A DNA stretch of 64,000 nt. Source: Betaproteobacteria bacterium Ga0077526. Lineage in GTDB: Bacteria; Pseudomonadota; Gammaproteobacteria; Burkholderiales; Ga0077523. Under the pieces are notes generated by a model. It was not told where the DNA came from, made no database searches, and was given only the letters and a program-made list of their open reading frames with translations. Below, piece by piece: positions 7,457 through 16,332 of the stretch. Location of the stretch: assembly GCA_001464765.1 (NCBI GenBank), contig LNDV01000029.1, positions 186,001 to 250,000 on the forward strand, written 5' to 3'. A program made the position numbers and the translations under genes. The number at the start of each line of letters is the position of its first letter. Position 1 is the first letter of the stretch.

Positions 7457-8530
7457 ATGCCCAAGATGAAAGCCGCCGTGTTCGTGGAGCCCGGTCGCGT
7501 TGTGCTCGACGAGAAGCCTGTGCCGGACGTCGGTCCTCTCGATGCGCTCGTGCGCATCACCACCACCACAATCTGCGGCACCGATGTGCACATCCTCAAG
7601 GGCGAGTACCCCGTCGCGAAGGGACTCACCGTCGGCCACGAGCCCGTGGGCGTGATCGAGAAGCTGGGCTCCGCCGTGCAGGGCTACCGTGAGGGCCAGC
7701 GGGTCGTCGCAGGCGCCATCACGCCCAGCGGCTGGAGCAACGCGTGCCTGTGCGGCGCGTGCTCCCAGGACGGTGCGGGAACTGCGCATGGGTGGAAGCC
7801 GATGGGTGGCTGGCGTTTCGGCAACACGATCGACGGCTGCCAGGCCGAGTACGTACTCGTGCCCGACGCCATGGCGAACCTCGCGCCCGTGCCCGACGAG
7901 CTTACCGACGAGCAGGTGCTCATGTGTCCCGACATCATGTCTACGGGCTTCAGTGGGGCGGAGAGCGCGGGGATCCGCATCGGGGATGTGGTGGCGGTGT
8001 TCGCGCAGGGTCCCATCGGTCTGTGCGCCACTGCCGGCGCAAAGCTGAGCGGCGCCAGTACCATCATCGGCGTGGACCGTATTCCGGGTCGGCTGGAAAT
8101 GGCGAAGCGGATGGGGGCGGACTACGTGATCGACAGCAGCCGGGTGGACCCCGTGGAGGAGATCCTGAAGCTCACCGGCGGCCGTGGCGTTGACGTGTCG
8201 ATCGAGGCGCTCGGCCTGCAGGCGACGTTCGAGGCGTGCCTGCGAGTGCTGCGACCAGGCGGAACACTGTCGAGTCTGGGTGTGTACTCGACGGACCTGA
8301 CCATCCCGCTGGGACCCTTCGCGGCCGGACTGGGGGACCACAGGATCATCACCACGCTGTGCCCCGGCGGCAAGGAGCGCATGCGCCGGCTGATGGCCGT
8401 GATCGCGGCGCGCCGTGTGGACCTGGGGGCGATGGTCACGCACCGGTTCAAGCTCGACGACATCGAAGCCGCGTATGACCTGTTCGGCCACCAGCGCGAC
8501 GGCGTGCTCAAGGTGGCGATCACGCCCTGA
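7457..8530 (+). CDS. zinc-dependent secondary alcohol dehydrogenase
   Basis: The 357-residue protein is a medium-chain dehydrogenase. Catalytic zinc ligands are visible as Cys40 in TICGTD, His61-Glu62 in GHEP and the Asp of CPDIMSTG (about residue 156), a Cys-His-Asp pattern seen in NADP-dependent isopropanol/secondary alcohol dehydrogenases. The cofactor fold has AQGPIGLCATAGAKLSGA. The four-Cys structural zinc lobe of liver-type enzymes is not evident. It should interconvert secondary alcohols and ketones in the cytoplasm. The start at 7457 follows GGAAGGAG by six bases. No partner gene is adjacent; it stands alone between the tRNA and the TIR gene. Confidence 0.88.
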   Translation: MPKMKAAVFVEPGRVVLDEKPVPDVGPLDALVRITTTTICGTDVHILKGEYPVAKGLTVGHEPVGVIEKLGSAVQGYREGQRVVAGAITPSGWSNACLCGACSQDGAGTAHGWKPMGGWRFGNTIDGCQAEYVLVPDAMANLAPVPDELTDEQVLMCPDIMSTGFSGAESAGIRIGDVVAVFAQGPIGLCATAGAKLSGASTIIGVDRIPGRLEMAKRMGADYVIDSSRVDPVEEILKLTGGRGVDVSIEALGLQATFEACLRVLRPGGTLSSLGVYSTDLTIPLGPFAAGLGDHRIITTLCPGGKERMRRLMAVIAARRVDLGAMVTHRFKLDDIEAAYDLFGHQRDGVLKVAITP

Positions 8531-8676
8531 GCGGGCGTTGCGCGCTGTGACGACCGGGGCGGCGCTACTGTAGCCACAGCGGGGCGGTGCGCTCCTCGCG
8601 AACCCCGGGGGAAGGCTGAACGGGCACTGCCCGGACGGTGCTGGAACTGACTCGCCCGCCGCTTCGGATCGCAGGA

Positions 8677-9867
8677 TCAGGGATCCCTGGCGCACCGAAA
8701 CCCGATGTCATCGGCCCGGAGATCCGGCGGGCCGTGGAAGCGCTTCGTCGCGATGAGCCGTTCAGCGGGATCGAACCGGCCACCGCCGCGTACGACGCGA
8801 TTGGTACCGGTTTCCGGTCCCTTCGGATTGCGCACGTCCCCCACCGGAAAGCTCTCCGAGTGCCAGTCCGCGACCCATTCGGCTGCGTTACCCGCGAGAT
8901 CCTGCACGCCGAACGGGCTGCTTCCGGCCGAATGCGAACCCACTTTCGCGAGGCCGCCGCCGTACGCTTCGGGCGACGTGTTCTGGTAGTTCGCCTGGTC
9001 GGGCGTGGGCGATGTGTCTCCCCAGGGATAGCGGCGGGCATCGGTGCCACGGGCGGCCTTCTCCCATTCCGATTCCGTGGGCAGCCGTCTGCCGGCCCAC
9101 TTGCAATAGGCGCTCGCGTCGTTCCAGTCCACACCGACGACGGGAAATTCGTCACCGCTTCTGGGGTCGAGCGATTCCCAGCCATCCGGGGGACGCGAAG
9201 ACCCCGTGGCAGCGAGGAACTTCGCATAGCGGCGGGTGGTGACTTCATACCGATCGATGTAGAACGCGTCGAGATAGACCTCGCGGCGCGGGGACTCCTC
9301 GTCGTCGCCACGGGTGAAGTTGCCCGCCGGCACGAGCACGGCGGGTGCGCCATCGTTACCCGTGATCTCCGAAGCAGGGGTACCTTTGGAGCGAGCAAAC
9401 CAGGCGACCGCCGCGATCAGCACGGCCGCTGTGATACCCGCCCCCACCTTCCACTGCATGGCGCGACGCCGTTCCAGTGCGATGCGATGCACGGCATCGG
9501 CCACCGAGGCAGGAATGTTCCCGGGTGACTCGAGCACCGTCACGGAACTCAGGAACGCCGGCAACCGGTCGAATGCCATCGGCCGAAGCAGCACCGGCAG
9601 CAAACGCCCCGATGCCTGCCTGAACTTCTTCCCGGCGATATCGAGTTCGTTGAGCGTGTAGCTGCCCGGATCGATCGCGGCCTCGCTCACGAGGAACACG
9701 AACAGGTCCGACGCCTCGATGGCGCGCCGGATGCGAGCGTGAAACTCCTCACCCGGTGGCAGGTCCTCGCGGTCGAAGAACACGTCGTGTCCCTGCTCGA
9801 GCAGGGCGCGGTTGATCGCCTCCGCGAGCGGGCGATCCTGGGATGCATAGCTCAGGAAGATCTTCAT
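8677..9867 (-). CDS. TIR domain - transmembrane - FGE/SUMF1-like fusion protein
   Basis: The 396-residue protein has three parts. Residues 1-135 form a TIR domain (MKIFLSYASQDRPLAEAI; DVFFDREDLPPGE), with Glu74 in TLNELDIA at the position of the NADase catalytic glutamate. Residues about 139-158 are a single membrane segment (VGAGITAAVLIAAVAWFA). Residues about 174-396 are an FGE-sulfatase/C-type-lectin-like domain (VPAGNFTRGDDEE, RRLPTESEWEKAARG, FGVQDLAGNAAEW, final GFRC). The cysteine pair that formylglycine-generating enzyme uses near its C-terminus is absent (GGGRFDPAERLIATKRF), so this is probably a binding module, not an enzyme. The gene is isolated and has no clear ribosome site. Signalling or defence is plausible but unproven. 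Confidence 0.85.
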   Translation of the reverse strand: MKIFLSYASQDRPLAEAINRALLEQGHDVFFDREDLPPGEEFHARIRRAIEASDLFVFLVSEAAIDPGSYTLNELDIAGKKFRQASGRLLPVLLRPMAFDRLPAFLSSVTVLESPGNIPASVADAVHRIALERRRAMQWKVGAGITAAVLIAAVAWFARSKGTPASEITGNDGAPAVLVPAGNFTRGDDEESPRREVYLDAFYIDRYEVTTRRYAKFLAATGSSRPPDGWESLDPRSGDEFPVVGVDWNDASAYCKWAGRRLPTESEWEKAARGTDARRYPWGDTSPTPDQANYQNTSPEAYGGGLAKVGSHSAGSSPFGVQDLAGNAAEWVADWHSESFPVGDVRNPKGPETGTNRVVRGGGRFDPAERLIATKRFHGPPDLRADDIGFRCARDP

Positions 9868-10081
9868 CGCGAATGATGGCGCGCTCGCTGCGCAATGAGC
9901 ACGCTCACAGAGGCTTCCTCTCGACGTCACTGGAAAAGGTGCGGGCACAGAAAAACTCTCCGCGGCCCTATCAGCCGGCGAGTGCTTTCGCATGCAAACC
10001 TGTGACGGGAGTATAGGCCGGACAAGGCTCCTGCTCGACTTCGAGACTATCGTCCCTGAACGGCGCCGGCGTACCGGGCGA

Positions 10082-12451
10082 TCAAGGCGAGGTCAGGCTC
10101 ATCTCCCGTTCTGGATGCCTGTGCCTGCCAAGGGCTTTGATGAAGTCCGCTGCGGCGGCCTGCACTTTGGCCACTGCAACCAGGAGGACGCCCGGATCGA
10201 TCTTCCCGTTCGACATTCGCTCCCTGACGCCGGCGTCATCGAGCAACGTCTTCGCCGCACCGATTGCCAGGATCGTCTTGCCATGCCGGTACTGGTTTGC
10301 AATGAAGTCCATCACTTCGAAGCGACCTCGCAGCAACTCCACGCCGCCCGCGCCGTCCGGGAGGACGAGACCGTCGAACAGCACGGGTGCCGAGTTCTCC
10401 AGCGTACCGGTAGCGTCGAAGGGGGCGCCCTTCGAGCTGTTCACGAGTCCGAGACGAGACGCGATGAGGTGCACGCTCGCGCCGGCGGCCACGAGAACTT
10501 CCGAAACCGCCGCAACCGACTCGCCGTCGACGCCGTCCGCCACGAGGATGGCGATGCTGCGCGTCCGGATGCCTCCGTCACCGGGCAAGGCGGTCAGCGA
10601 CAATGGCGCCGACCGGGTGACCTCCGGAGCTGTCGGCTTCGCCAGCACCTTCGGCATGGCGGGTGGAACGGCGATGCCCAGCCCTGCAGCCACCGTTGCC
10701 GCCAGTTCTGCCGACACGTTGACCAGTGACGAGACCACTCGCTCGCGGATCGCCGGCACCGTCAGCTTGCTCAACTCGAAGCGGAAGCCGCTTGCGATGT
10801 GGGCCTTTTCGACAGCGGTCTGGCTTTCGTAGAACAGCGTGGCCTGGGTGTAGTGATCCGCGAACTTTTCGGGCTTGCCGCGCAGCTTCTCGCCGTCGGT
10901 GGGCTCCGGGAAGGATACGAAGCCTGCGGCTCCCGCCTGAAAGGGACAACCGCCTCCGAGGGAGTTGGGCTCGTAGGCAACCCGCCCGCGCGGAATCGCC
11001 TGACGGTGCAGCCCGTCGCGCTGGTTGTTGTGCACGGGCGCCAGGGGCGCGTTGATCGGTATCTCATGGAAGTTGGCACCGCCCAGCCTCGTGATCTGGG
11101 TGTCCAGGTAGGAATGGATTCGCCCGGCGAGCAGCGGGTCGTTGCTGAAGTCGATGCCCGGCACCACGTGCGCCGTGCAGAACGCAACCTGCTCGGTCTC
11201 GGCGAAGAAGTTGTCCGGATTGCGGTTGAGCACCATGCGGCCCACCGGAGTCACCGGCACCAGCTCTTCGGGGATCAGCTTCGTGGCGTCGAGCACGTCG
11301 AAGCTGAAGCCCTCGGCCTGCGCCTCGGTGAAGATCTGGAAGCCCAGTTCCCACTCCGGGTACTGGTGCGCCTCGATGGCATCCCAAAGGTCGCGACGAT
11401 GAAAGTCGGAGTCGGCGCCAGAGATCTTGACGGCTTCGTCCCAGACCAGGGAGTGCGTGCCGAGCTTGGGCTTCCAGTGGAACTTGACGAAGTGCGACTC
11501 GCCCTTTGCGTTGACCAGCCGATAGGTGTGGACGCCGAAGCCCTGCATCATGCGGAGGCTGCGGGGGATGCCGCGGTCCGACATCACCCACATCAGCGTG
11601 TGCGTGGACTCGGGCATCAGCGACGCGAAATCCCAGAAGGTGTCGTGCGCAGAGGCCGCCTGCGGCATGCCGTTGTGCGGCTCGGGCTTCACTGCGTGTA
11701 CGAGGTCGGGGAACTTCATCGCATCCTGGATGAAGAACACCGGAATGTTGTTGCCCACCAGGTCCCAGTTGCCTTCGTCGGTGTAGAACTTGACGGCAAA
11801 GCCACGGATGTCGCGGGCAGTGTCGGTGGAACCGCGCTCGCCGGCGACCGTCGAGAACCGCACGAACACGGGCGTGATCTTTCCGGCGGTCTGGAACGGT
11901 GCTGCCCGGGTGACCGCCGTCATCGGTGCGTAAGCCTCGAAGTAGCCATGGGCTGCGGAACCTCGCGCATGCACGATGCGCTCGGGAATTCGCTCGTGAT
12001 CGAAGTGCGTGATCTTCTCGCGCAAGATGAAGTCTTCGAGCAGCGTCGGGCCCCGCAATCCGGCTTTGAGCGAGTTCTGATTGTCGCCGATCGCCACGCC
12101 CTGATTCGTGGTCAGGGTCTGCGCCGAAGCGTCCGATCGCACGGCTTCCAGACAACCCGACGCTGCGCTGCGGCCTGCCGCGGGTGGTCCTTCCCCCGTC
12201 TTGGCGGAACCGTTGAGTTCACTCAAGGTGCTGGCTGACGCCATCGCGTCGTCCATCGGTGTGATGATCCCCTGCGTTGGCGAGATCGCGTTGTCTCTGC
12301 CCACCTCGCCGCGCTTGTTGGCGTTGAAGGGCATCGCGGAGGCCAGAGCCTGAGCGAGGGTCCGTTGCGATTCAACCGTCGGAATCTCGCCAGGCGCTGG
12401 ATGCTTTCTGACTGCGGCGTCTCGCTTGGGGGATGACGGGACCTTCTTCAT
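10082..12451 (-). CDS. katE: large-subunit (HPII-type) catalase
   Basis: The 789-residue catalase decomposes hydrogen peroxide in the cytoplasm. The heme pocket histidine lies in [17 protein letters not shown], the asparagine in [19 protein letters not shown], and the heme-ligand tyrosine in [14 protein letters not shown]. Beyond the core (after about residue 600) there is the C-terminal flavodoxin/DJ-1-like domain that marks large clade 2 catalases ([16 protein letters not shown] onward). The ATG at 12451 overlaps the TGA of the upstream PNPOx-like gene in an ATGA junction, so translation is probably coupled. Longer in-frame extensions upstream lie inside that gene and were not used. Confidence 0.93.
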   Translation of the reverse strand: MKKVPSSPKRDAAVRKHPAPGEIPTVESQRTLAQALASAMPFNANKRGEVGRDNAISPTQGIITPMDDAMASASTLSELNGSAKTGEGPPAAGRSAASGCLEAVRSDASAQTLTTNQGVAIGDNQNSLKAGLRGPTLLEDFILREKITHFDHERIPERIVHARGSAAHGYFEAYAPMTAVTRAAPFQTAGKITPVFVRFSTVAGERGSTDTARDIRGFAVKFYTDEGNWDLVGNNIPVFFIQDAMKFPDLVHAVKPEPHNGMPQAASAHDTFWDFASLMPESTHTLMWVMSDRGIPRSLRMMQGFGVHTYRLVNAKGESHFVKFHWKPKLGTHSLVWDEAVKISGADSDFHRRDLWDAIEAHQYPEWELGFQIFTEAQAEGFSFDVLDATKLIPEELVPVTPVGRMVLNRNPDNFFAETEQVAFCTAHVVPGIDFSNDPLLAGRIHSYLDTQITRLGGANFHEIPINAPLAPVHNNQRDGLHRQAIPRGRVAYEPNSLGGGCPFQAGAAGFVSFPEPTDGEKLRGKPEKFADHYTQATLFYESQTAVEKAHIASGFRFELSKLTVPAIRERVVSSLVNVSAELAATVAAGLGIAVPPAMPKVLAKPTAPEVTRSAPLSLTALPGDGGIRTRSIAILVADGVDGESVAAVSEVLVAAGASVHLIASRLGLVNSSKGAPFDATGTLENSAPVLFDGLVLPDGAGGVELLRGRFEVMDFIANQYRHGKTILAIGAAKTLLDDAGVRERMSNGKIDPGVLLVAVAKVQAAAADFIKALGRHRHPEREMSLTSP

Positions 12452-12975
12452 GATGTGGCTCCGGCGGCCGACGCACTCGCTTCGAGGCCGGTATGAGAGC
12501 CATGCTGACCGGTCGCGACGGGCTTGCCGGCCAGAATCGACGCCACCACGGCAAACGCACGGACCATGCGACTGTTCGGAGCGTCCCAGTAGTCCGCGGT
12601 ATCCGGGATGAACTTCAGCAGGGCCAGGTCCGAGGAGTCCGGACCGTCCGGGAACCACGGTTTGGCAGCTGCCGTCCACAGACGATGCACGTGTTCCCTG
12701 TCCGGTGCGACTTCGCCCCGCCCCGACAGCGATACATAGGTACCTTGCGCGTTGTCGGTGAAGCTGAGATTTGCGACGCCGAGGTGCTCGACCTTCGATG
12801 ACTGCAGGTTCGTGAAGAACCACAAGGCGCCGCTGTCGTCCATCTCCAGCGGGGCCATGGGTCGGCTGGCCAGCGCGCCGTTGGCGTCGAGGGTGGTCAG
12901 CATGGCGATCGGCATGTCGGCGATGAGTTCGGCGACGTGGGCAAGACTGGCATTGGCCTGGGTTTGGGTCTTCAT
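12448..12975 (-). CDS. pyridoxamine 5'-phosphate oxidase-like general stress protein
   Basis: The 175-residue protein has the split-barrel flavin-binding fold of the PNPOx/general stress protein 26 family: MAMLTTLDANGALASRPM-like N-terminal strand pair, ALWFFTNLQSSKVEHL, and YVSLSGRGEVAPDREHV. Members bind FMN or FAD or related cofactors and are induced by stress; enzymatic activity is often unknown. Its stop codon overlaps the start of the catalase gene by four bases, so the two proteins are very likely made together. The start at 12975 has GAGG about nine bases upstream. A C-terminal Ala/Ser/Gly-rich tail is probably disordered. Confidence 0.85.
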   Translation of the reverse strand: MKTQTQANASLAHVAELIADMPIAMLTTLDANGALASRPMAPLEMDDSGALWFFTNLQSSKVEHLGVANLSFTDNAQGTYVSLSGRGEVAPDREHVHRLWTAAAKPWFPDGPDSSDLALLKFIPDTADYWDAPNSRMVRAFAVVASILAGKPVATGQHGSHTGLEASASAAGATS

Positions 12976-13071
12976 CGGGGGGCCTCGTGAAACGCGGGGG
13001 AATGGGTCGCGCTGAACGCCGGGAACGTCACGGCGGTCGGCTTCAGGGGGAATGCGCGTTGGCAATCCGAA

Positions 13072-13107
13072 AGACCGACAGCCCGAAATCAGTCGAGCTG
13101 TCGGTCT
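13072..13107 (-). terminator. hairpin terminator downstream of hemerythrin gene
   Basis: AGACCGACAGC and GCTGTCGGTCT form an 11-base perfect stem. On the minus strand it is followed by TTTC, and it lies five bases past the hemerythrin stop, so it fits a terminator for that gene. Confidence 0.65.
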
Positions 13108-13112
13108 CCCGT

Positions 13113-13598
13113 TCAGGCTGCCTGGGCCAGCAGAGCTTCCTTGCGATCGGCCATCCGGGCGCCGAGCTCGACCAGGTTGAGAGACGAAGCCTTGGCCTTC
13201 GGAAACATCTCGTTCTGCTCTTCCTTCACGTGATGCTTCACATACTCGGAAAGCACCTTGACCTTCGCGTCGTAGTCCTCGCCGTCGGGTTCGATCCCCT
13301 CGAGTTGCGCGATCAGGTCCTTCACGCCGGCGTGTTCCACCGTCGCCTCGGGGACCAGCAGCTTGTCCTTCAGTGCGGTCTTGACGGCCGGATAGAAGAT
13401 CTCCTCCTCGATCTGCGCATGCACGCTGAGCGCGGTGCAGATCTCGGCGACGATTGCCTTCTTCTTCGGGGTCGATCGGGTCTTCTCATACTCGGCGAAC
13501 AGATCGCTCACGGCCTCGTGATCCGACTTGAGAAGGGCAATGGCATCCCGATGGGTGGGCGGGGCCTTATGTGAAACGGCAGCTTTGGTGGTGGTCAT
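13113..13598 (-). CDS. hemerythrin HHE cation-binding domain protein
   Basis: The 161-residue protein has the HHE pattern: DAIALLKSDHEAVSDLF, SVHAQIEEEIFYP, VEHAGVKDLI and YVKHHVKEEQNEMFPKA supply His and Glu residues for a di-iron centre. Such proteins bind oxygen, iron or nitric oxide; bacterial stress-associated versions are common. It starts at ATG 13598 with a purine-rich site (GAGAAAG) upstream. It lies within a same-strand run with a 24-residue membrane peptide gene and an integral membrane protein gene upstream, and it ends in an 11-base-stem hairpin, making it probably the last gene of that unit. Confidence 0.88.
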   Translation of the reverse strand: MTTTKAAVSHKAPPTHRDAIALLKSDHEAVSDLFAEYEKTRSTPKKKAIVAEICTALSVHAQIEEEIFYPAVKTALKDKLLVPEATVEHAGVKDLIAQLEGIEPDGEDYDAKVKVLSEYVKHHVKEEQNEMFPKAKASSLNLVELGARMADRKEALLAQAA

Positions 13599-13635
13599 GG
13601 AGCTTTCTCGAAAAGGGTGACGGTCGGGCGCGCAC

Positions 13636-13710
13636 TCAATGCACGAACAACGCAATCAGAATGATGATCGGGATGGGAATGCCAAGTAGCAGCAGGAGGA
13701 TGGATCGCAT
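13636..13710 (-). CDS. 24-residue hydrophobic membrane microprotein
   Basis: A tiny gene encodes MRSILLLLLGIPIPIIILIA followed by LFVH. It is essentially one membrane helix with a Pro-Ile-Pro break, preceded by GAGG six bases before the ATG. I recall near-identical tiny proteins (MRSILLWLLG-type) beside CsbD-, BON- and PRC-barrel-type stress genes in other proteobacteria, which supports reality despite the length. It lies between the hemerythrin and the large membrane protein genes on the same strand. Function is unknown. Confidence 0.7.
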   Translation of the reverse strand: MRSILLLLLGIPIPIIILIALFVH

Positions 13711-13743
13711 GGTGGCCTCGACGGGAGAGTGAGGGAGCGAGGG

Positions 13744-14730
13744 TCAGGCATCGCGGCGCCGGCCGCCGAACGTGGCGGACAGACTGGCCACGAACGCGCC
13801 GACGAGCAGGGAGACGAACAGCCACAGCGCGCCGTAGGCGGAAGCCTTGCGTGCCGCGTCAGCAGCGGTTCGGGCAGCCACTTCCGCGTCGCGTACCTTG
13901 GCCTGCGCCTTGGCATAGACCTCCGCGACGCGCTTCTCGGCGACCTGCTGCGAGAGTCCGGTGCGCTGGGCAACGATCTGGGCCACGTAGCGGACATCTT
14001 CCGGCGGCAGTGCCTCGGAGCGACTGACGTTCATCAGGATCCGGCTGACCTCGGCGGCTTCCGTGGCCGATACGCGCTCGGTGGTGTCCATGCCGGTCCC
14101 GGGAACGGCAGCCCCGGTAGTCGACGCGGTGGCGTTGGGCTCGCGCCGGAACAGCGAATCGACGAAGTAGCCGATGGAGCCTCCCTCGCCGTCCTGACCC
14201 ATCTGCGTCACGGTCGAAGCCGCGCCCGCTGCGGAACTCGCTGTGCCGGCGATGCCGCCGACCATCGAGGCACCAGCCTGCACGCCACCGCTCACAATCG
14301 ATCCGATGACCGAAGTAAGCAGTGCGGCTGTGGCGAGCGACGCCACGGCCCAGGACAGGAAGCCGTGGGCGGTGTCGCGGAAGTACACCTCGTCGGTGTG
14401 CAGCTCGCTCCACTTGGTGCGGAGGCGGCCCGCGAGGTACCCGCCTACTGCCGAGGCAAACAATTGCGTGAAAGTAAGCCAGACGATCGTCGACACGCCG
14501 AAAGTCGCAGCGCTGACGCCATCGCGGGCCCACGGCGAGACGGAGGAGAGTCCGAGGCCGACGCCTAGGATCAGCAGAATCAGCGAAAGCGACGCGGCGG
14601 CAGCGGCTCCTGCCGCAATTGCGCCCCAAGACACGGCGCTGGCGAGGGACCTTCTGTTATCCGGGAAGCCGCCGGAGAGGCTCCGCGTGACGCCGAGGTC
14701 TTCAGCGGTTGCTGCTGTGGAAAGTGCCAT
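13744..14730 (-). CDS. integral membrane protein of unknown function
   Basis: The 328-residue protein has about four membrane stretches: residues 28-60 (small-residue-rich, SWGAIAAGAAAAASLSLILL), 73-100, 122-160, and a C-terminal one at about 295-318 (ALWLFVSLLVGAFVASLSA). Between 230 and 290 lies a charged, probably helical, hydrophilic region (VAEKRVAEVYAKAQAKVRDA) that could be a coiled coil. It resembles uncharacterised PhnA-like membrane proteins of proteobacteria. It is the first gene of a minus-strand unit with the microprotein and hemerythrin genes. No enzymatic motif is visible. Confidence 0.75.
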   Translation of the reverse strand: MALSTAATAEDLGVTRSLSGGFPDNRRSLASAVSWGAIAAGAAAAASLSLILLILGVGLGLSSVSPWARDGVSAATFGVSTIVWLTFTQLFASAVGGYLAGRLRTKWSELHTDEVYFRDTAHGFLSWAVASLATAALLTSVIGSIVSGGVQAGASMVGGIAGTASSAAGAASTVTQMGQDGEGGSIGYFVDSLFRREPNATASTTGAAVPGTGMDTTERVSATEAAEVSRILMNVSRSEALPPEDVRYVAQIVAQRTGLSQQVAEKRVAEVYAKAQAKVRDAEVAARTAADAARKASAYGALWLFVSLLVGAFVASLSATFGGRRRDA

Positions 14731-15162
14731 TGAAGTTCCTTAAAAGTGGAGGACGGACCGGACGCGGGAATCAACAGCGCTCTAGTCGAGACAGAGGGAC
14801 AGCCCGCAACGCCTTAGCGATTCACGCTGGGGGTGCGGACCTTCTCCTGGGCGCTCAACATATAGAGTCTCCGGCCGTGAAGTCTGTGCGCTCGCGTACT
14901 CGTTCTTGCGCACTCGCGGGCGCTAGTGCCGGCTGTTGTCCCGCGCTGTTTGCCAGAACTCGCGGATAGCCGGTCTGCGCAGCCTGTCCGGTCAGCGTAC
15001 GTTGCTCGCCGCACAGACCGGCGACCCGCCGATGCGTATCTTCGCGTCGGCAGGCCCTTCGAACCTCGGCCCTCAAGGCCGGCGCCGCCGGACGGCCCGG
15101 CTCAATCGCCACGGGCACATCCCACTGAGGATTCGCCCGACACCCAATCTTCAGGAGAACAC
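14731..15162. other. divergent promoter region in the stress island
   Basis: These 432 bases separate the divergent membrane protein and PRC-barrel genes. I see no gene. The AT-rich motif CATATAGAG near 14868-14876 stands out in GC-rich surroundings and could be a -10 element on either strand (CTCTATATG on the minus strand), but no convincing -35 was found. The PRC-barrel ribosome site AGGAG is at 15153-15157. Confidence 0.4.
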
Positions 15163-15573
15163 ATGGAAACCAACTACGTTTCGCGCGACGACTTCGGCAT
15201 GTACGCCCACGGCAATACGGGCCCGGGCCCGGCGCTGATGGGTGCCAATACGCTTCTCGGCAATGACGTCTACAACAAGGACGGCGACGACCTGGGGGAT
15301 ATCAAGGAGTTCATGATCGACATGAAGTCCGGCAGGGTTGCCTATGCCGTCCTGTCGTTCGGGGGTGTGCTGGGCATGGGCGACAAGCTCTTCGCGGTGC
15401 CCTGGGCCGCCTTCGCGCTGGACACCACGAACAAGCGCTTCACGCTGGATGTCTCCAAGTCGGCGCTGAAGGATGCTCCGGGGTTCAACAAGGACCGGTG
15501 GCCCTCCATGTCGGACAGCAAGTGGGCAAGTGGCGTGCATGAGTTCTACGGCACGTCTTACGACGCATCGTGA
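15163..15573 (+). CDS. PRC-barrel domain protein
   Basis: The 136-residue soluble protein has a PRC-barrel: ANTLLGNDVYNKDGDDLGDI, EFMIDMKSGRVAYAVLSFGG, and KLFAVPWAAFALD. PRC-barrels are small beta-barrels found in photosynthetic reaction centre H subunits, RimM and many stress proteins, where they mediate protein contacts. The ATG at 15163 was chosen because AGGAG is five bases upstream; a longer in-frame extension to 14926 has no support. It is followed 57 bases later by a CsbD gene on the same strand. Confidence 0.88.
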   Translation: METNYVSRDDFGMYAHGNTGPGPALMGANTLLGNDVYNKDGDDLGDIKEFMIDMKSGRVAYAVLSFGGVLGMGDKLFAVPWAAFALDTTNKRFTLDVSKSALKDAPGFNKDRWPSMSDSKWASGVHEFYGTSYDAS

Positions 15574-15630
15574 TCGGACGTGCCGACAGGCACATAGTCA
15601 TCCCGCACCCACTACCGGAGAGTTACGAAA

Positions 15631-15813
15631 ATGAACAAGGATCAGATCAAGGGCACCCTGAAGACCGTTGCAGGCAAGGTGCAGGAGAAGGCAGGCCAGG
15701 CGGTCGGCAGCGCTGAGCAGCAGGCAAAGGGTATCGCGAAGCAGGTCCAAGGCAAGACGCAGAAGGTCGCGGGCGACGTCAAGGAAGTCGTCAAGGGCGG
15801 GATCGGAAAGTAG
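15631..15813 (+). CDS. CsbD family stress protein (copy 1)
   Basis: The 60-residue protein starts MNKDQIKGTLKTVAGKVQEK and has the repeated Gly-Lys/Gln-Ala pattern of CsbD proteins (GKVQEKAGQAVGS, GKTQKVAGDVKEV). CsbD was named as a SigB-controlled general stress protein in Bacillus; proteobacterial members are induced by osmotic or stationary stress, with no known enzymatic role. GGAGAG lies upstream of the ATG. A second, longer CsbD protein is encoded at 19914-20147. Confidence 0.9.
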   Translation: MNKDQIKGTLKTVAGKVQEKAGQAVGSAEQQAKGIAKQVQGKTQKVAGDVKEVVKGGIGK

Positions 15814-15924
15814 ACTCGCACTCGTCCATGAGGCGCAGTTCTCGCCGAGAGCCTGGGCGAGACAGAGGGGCGCGGCGAAGCGGTTCGAATCAACGAGTGC
15901 CTCGGCGAAGGGGAGTGACTCCGA

Positions 15925-16332
15925 ATGAACAAGTATCTCGCAGGATATCTCGCTGCGGCCTTGGTGCTGGTCGCATTGGACATGCTGTGGCTGGGCGCGA
16001 TCGCCAGGACGATGTACCAGCAGGCGATCGGGCATCTGATGGCGGAGCATCCCAATGTGCCGGTGGCCGTGGCTTTCTACATCCTGTATGCGGCGGGTCT
16101 GATGATCTTCGCGGTGGCGCCGCAGGCCGGGGAGGCTGAATGGGGTCGGACGATCGTCATGGGGGCGCTCTTCGGCTTCTTCGCCTACGCCACTTACGAT
16201 CTGACCAACCTGGCGACCCTTGCGAACTGGCCGATGCGTCTGAGCCTGATCGACATGACATGGGGCACGATCGTCAGCGCGGTGTCGGCCGGCGCCGGAA
16301 GGGCGGCGATGCGATGGGCGGCGTCGGCATGA
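15925..16332 (+). CDS. DUF2177 family membrane protein
   Basis: The 135-residue protein has four predicted membrane helices, starting [20 protein letters not shown] and including [38 protein letters not shown] and a C-terminal small-residue helix. The DUF2177 signature [11 protein letters not shown] is present. The function of the family is unknown. Its TGA overlaps the ATG of the next gene (ATGA), indicating translational coupling with the sugar dehydrogenase-like lipoprotein. Confidence 0.88.
   Translation: MNKYLAGYLAAALVLVALDMLWLGAIARTMYQQAIGHLMAEHPNVPVAVAFYILYAAGLMIFAVAPQAGEAEWGRTIVMGALFGFFAYATYDLTNLATLANWPMRLSLIDMTWGTIVSAVSAGAGRAAMRWAASA

Noticed and set aside
8565..9528. Plus- and minus-strand frames overlapping the TIR-FGE gene in other registers
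   Set aside because: They are shadow frames; only the frame at 8677-9867 has coherent TIR, membrane and FGE segments.
12452..12823. N-terminal extension of the catalase
   Set aside because: It lies inside the PNPOx-like gene in another frame; the ATGA overlap at 12448-12451 gives a better start.
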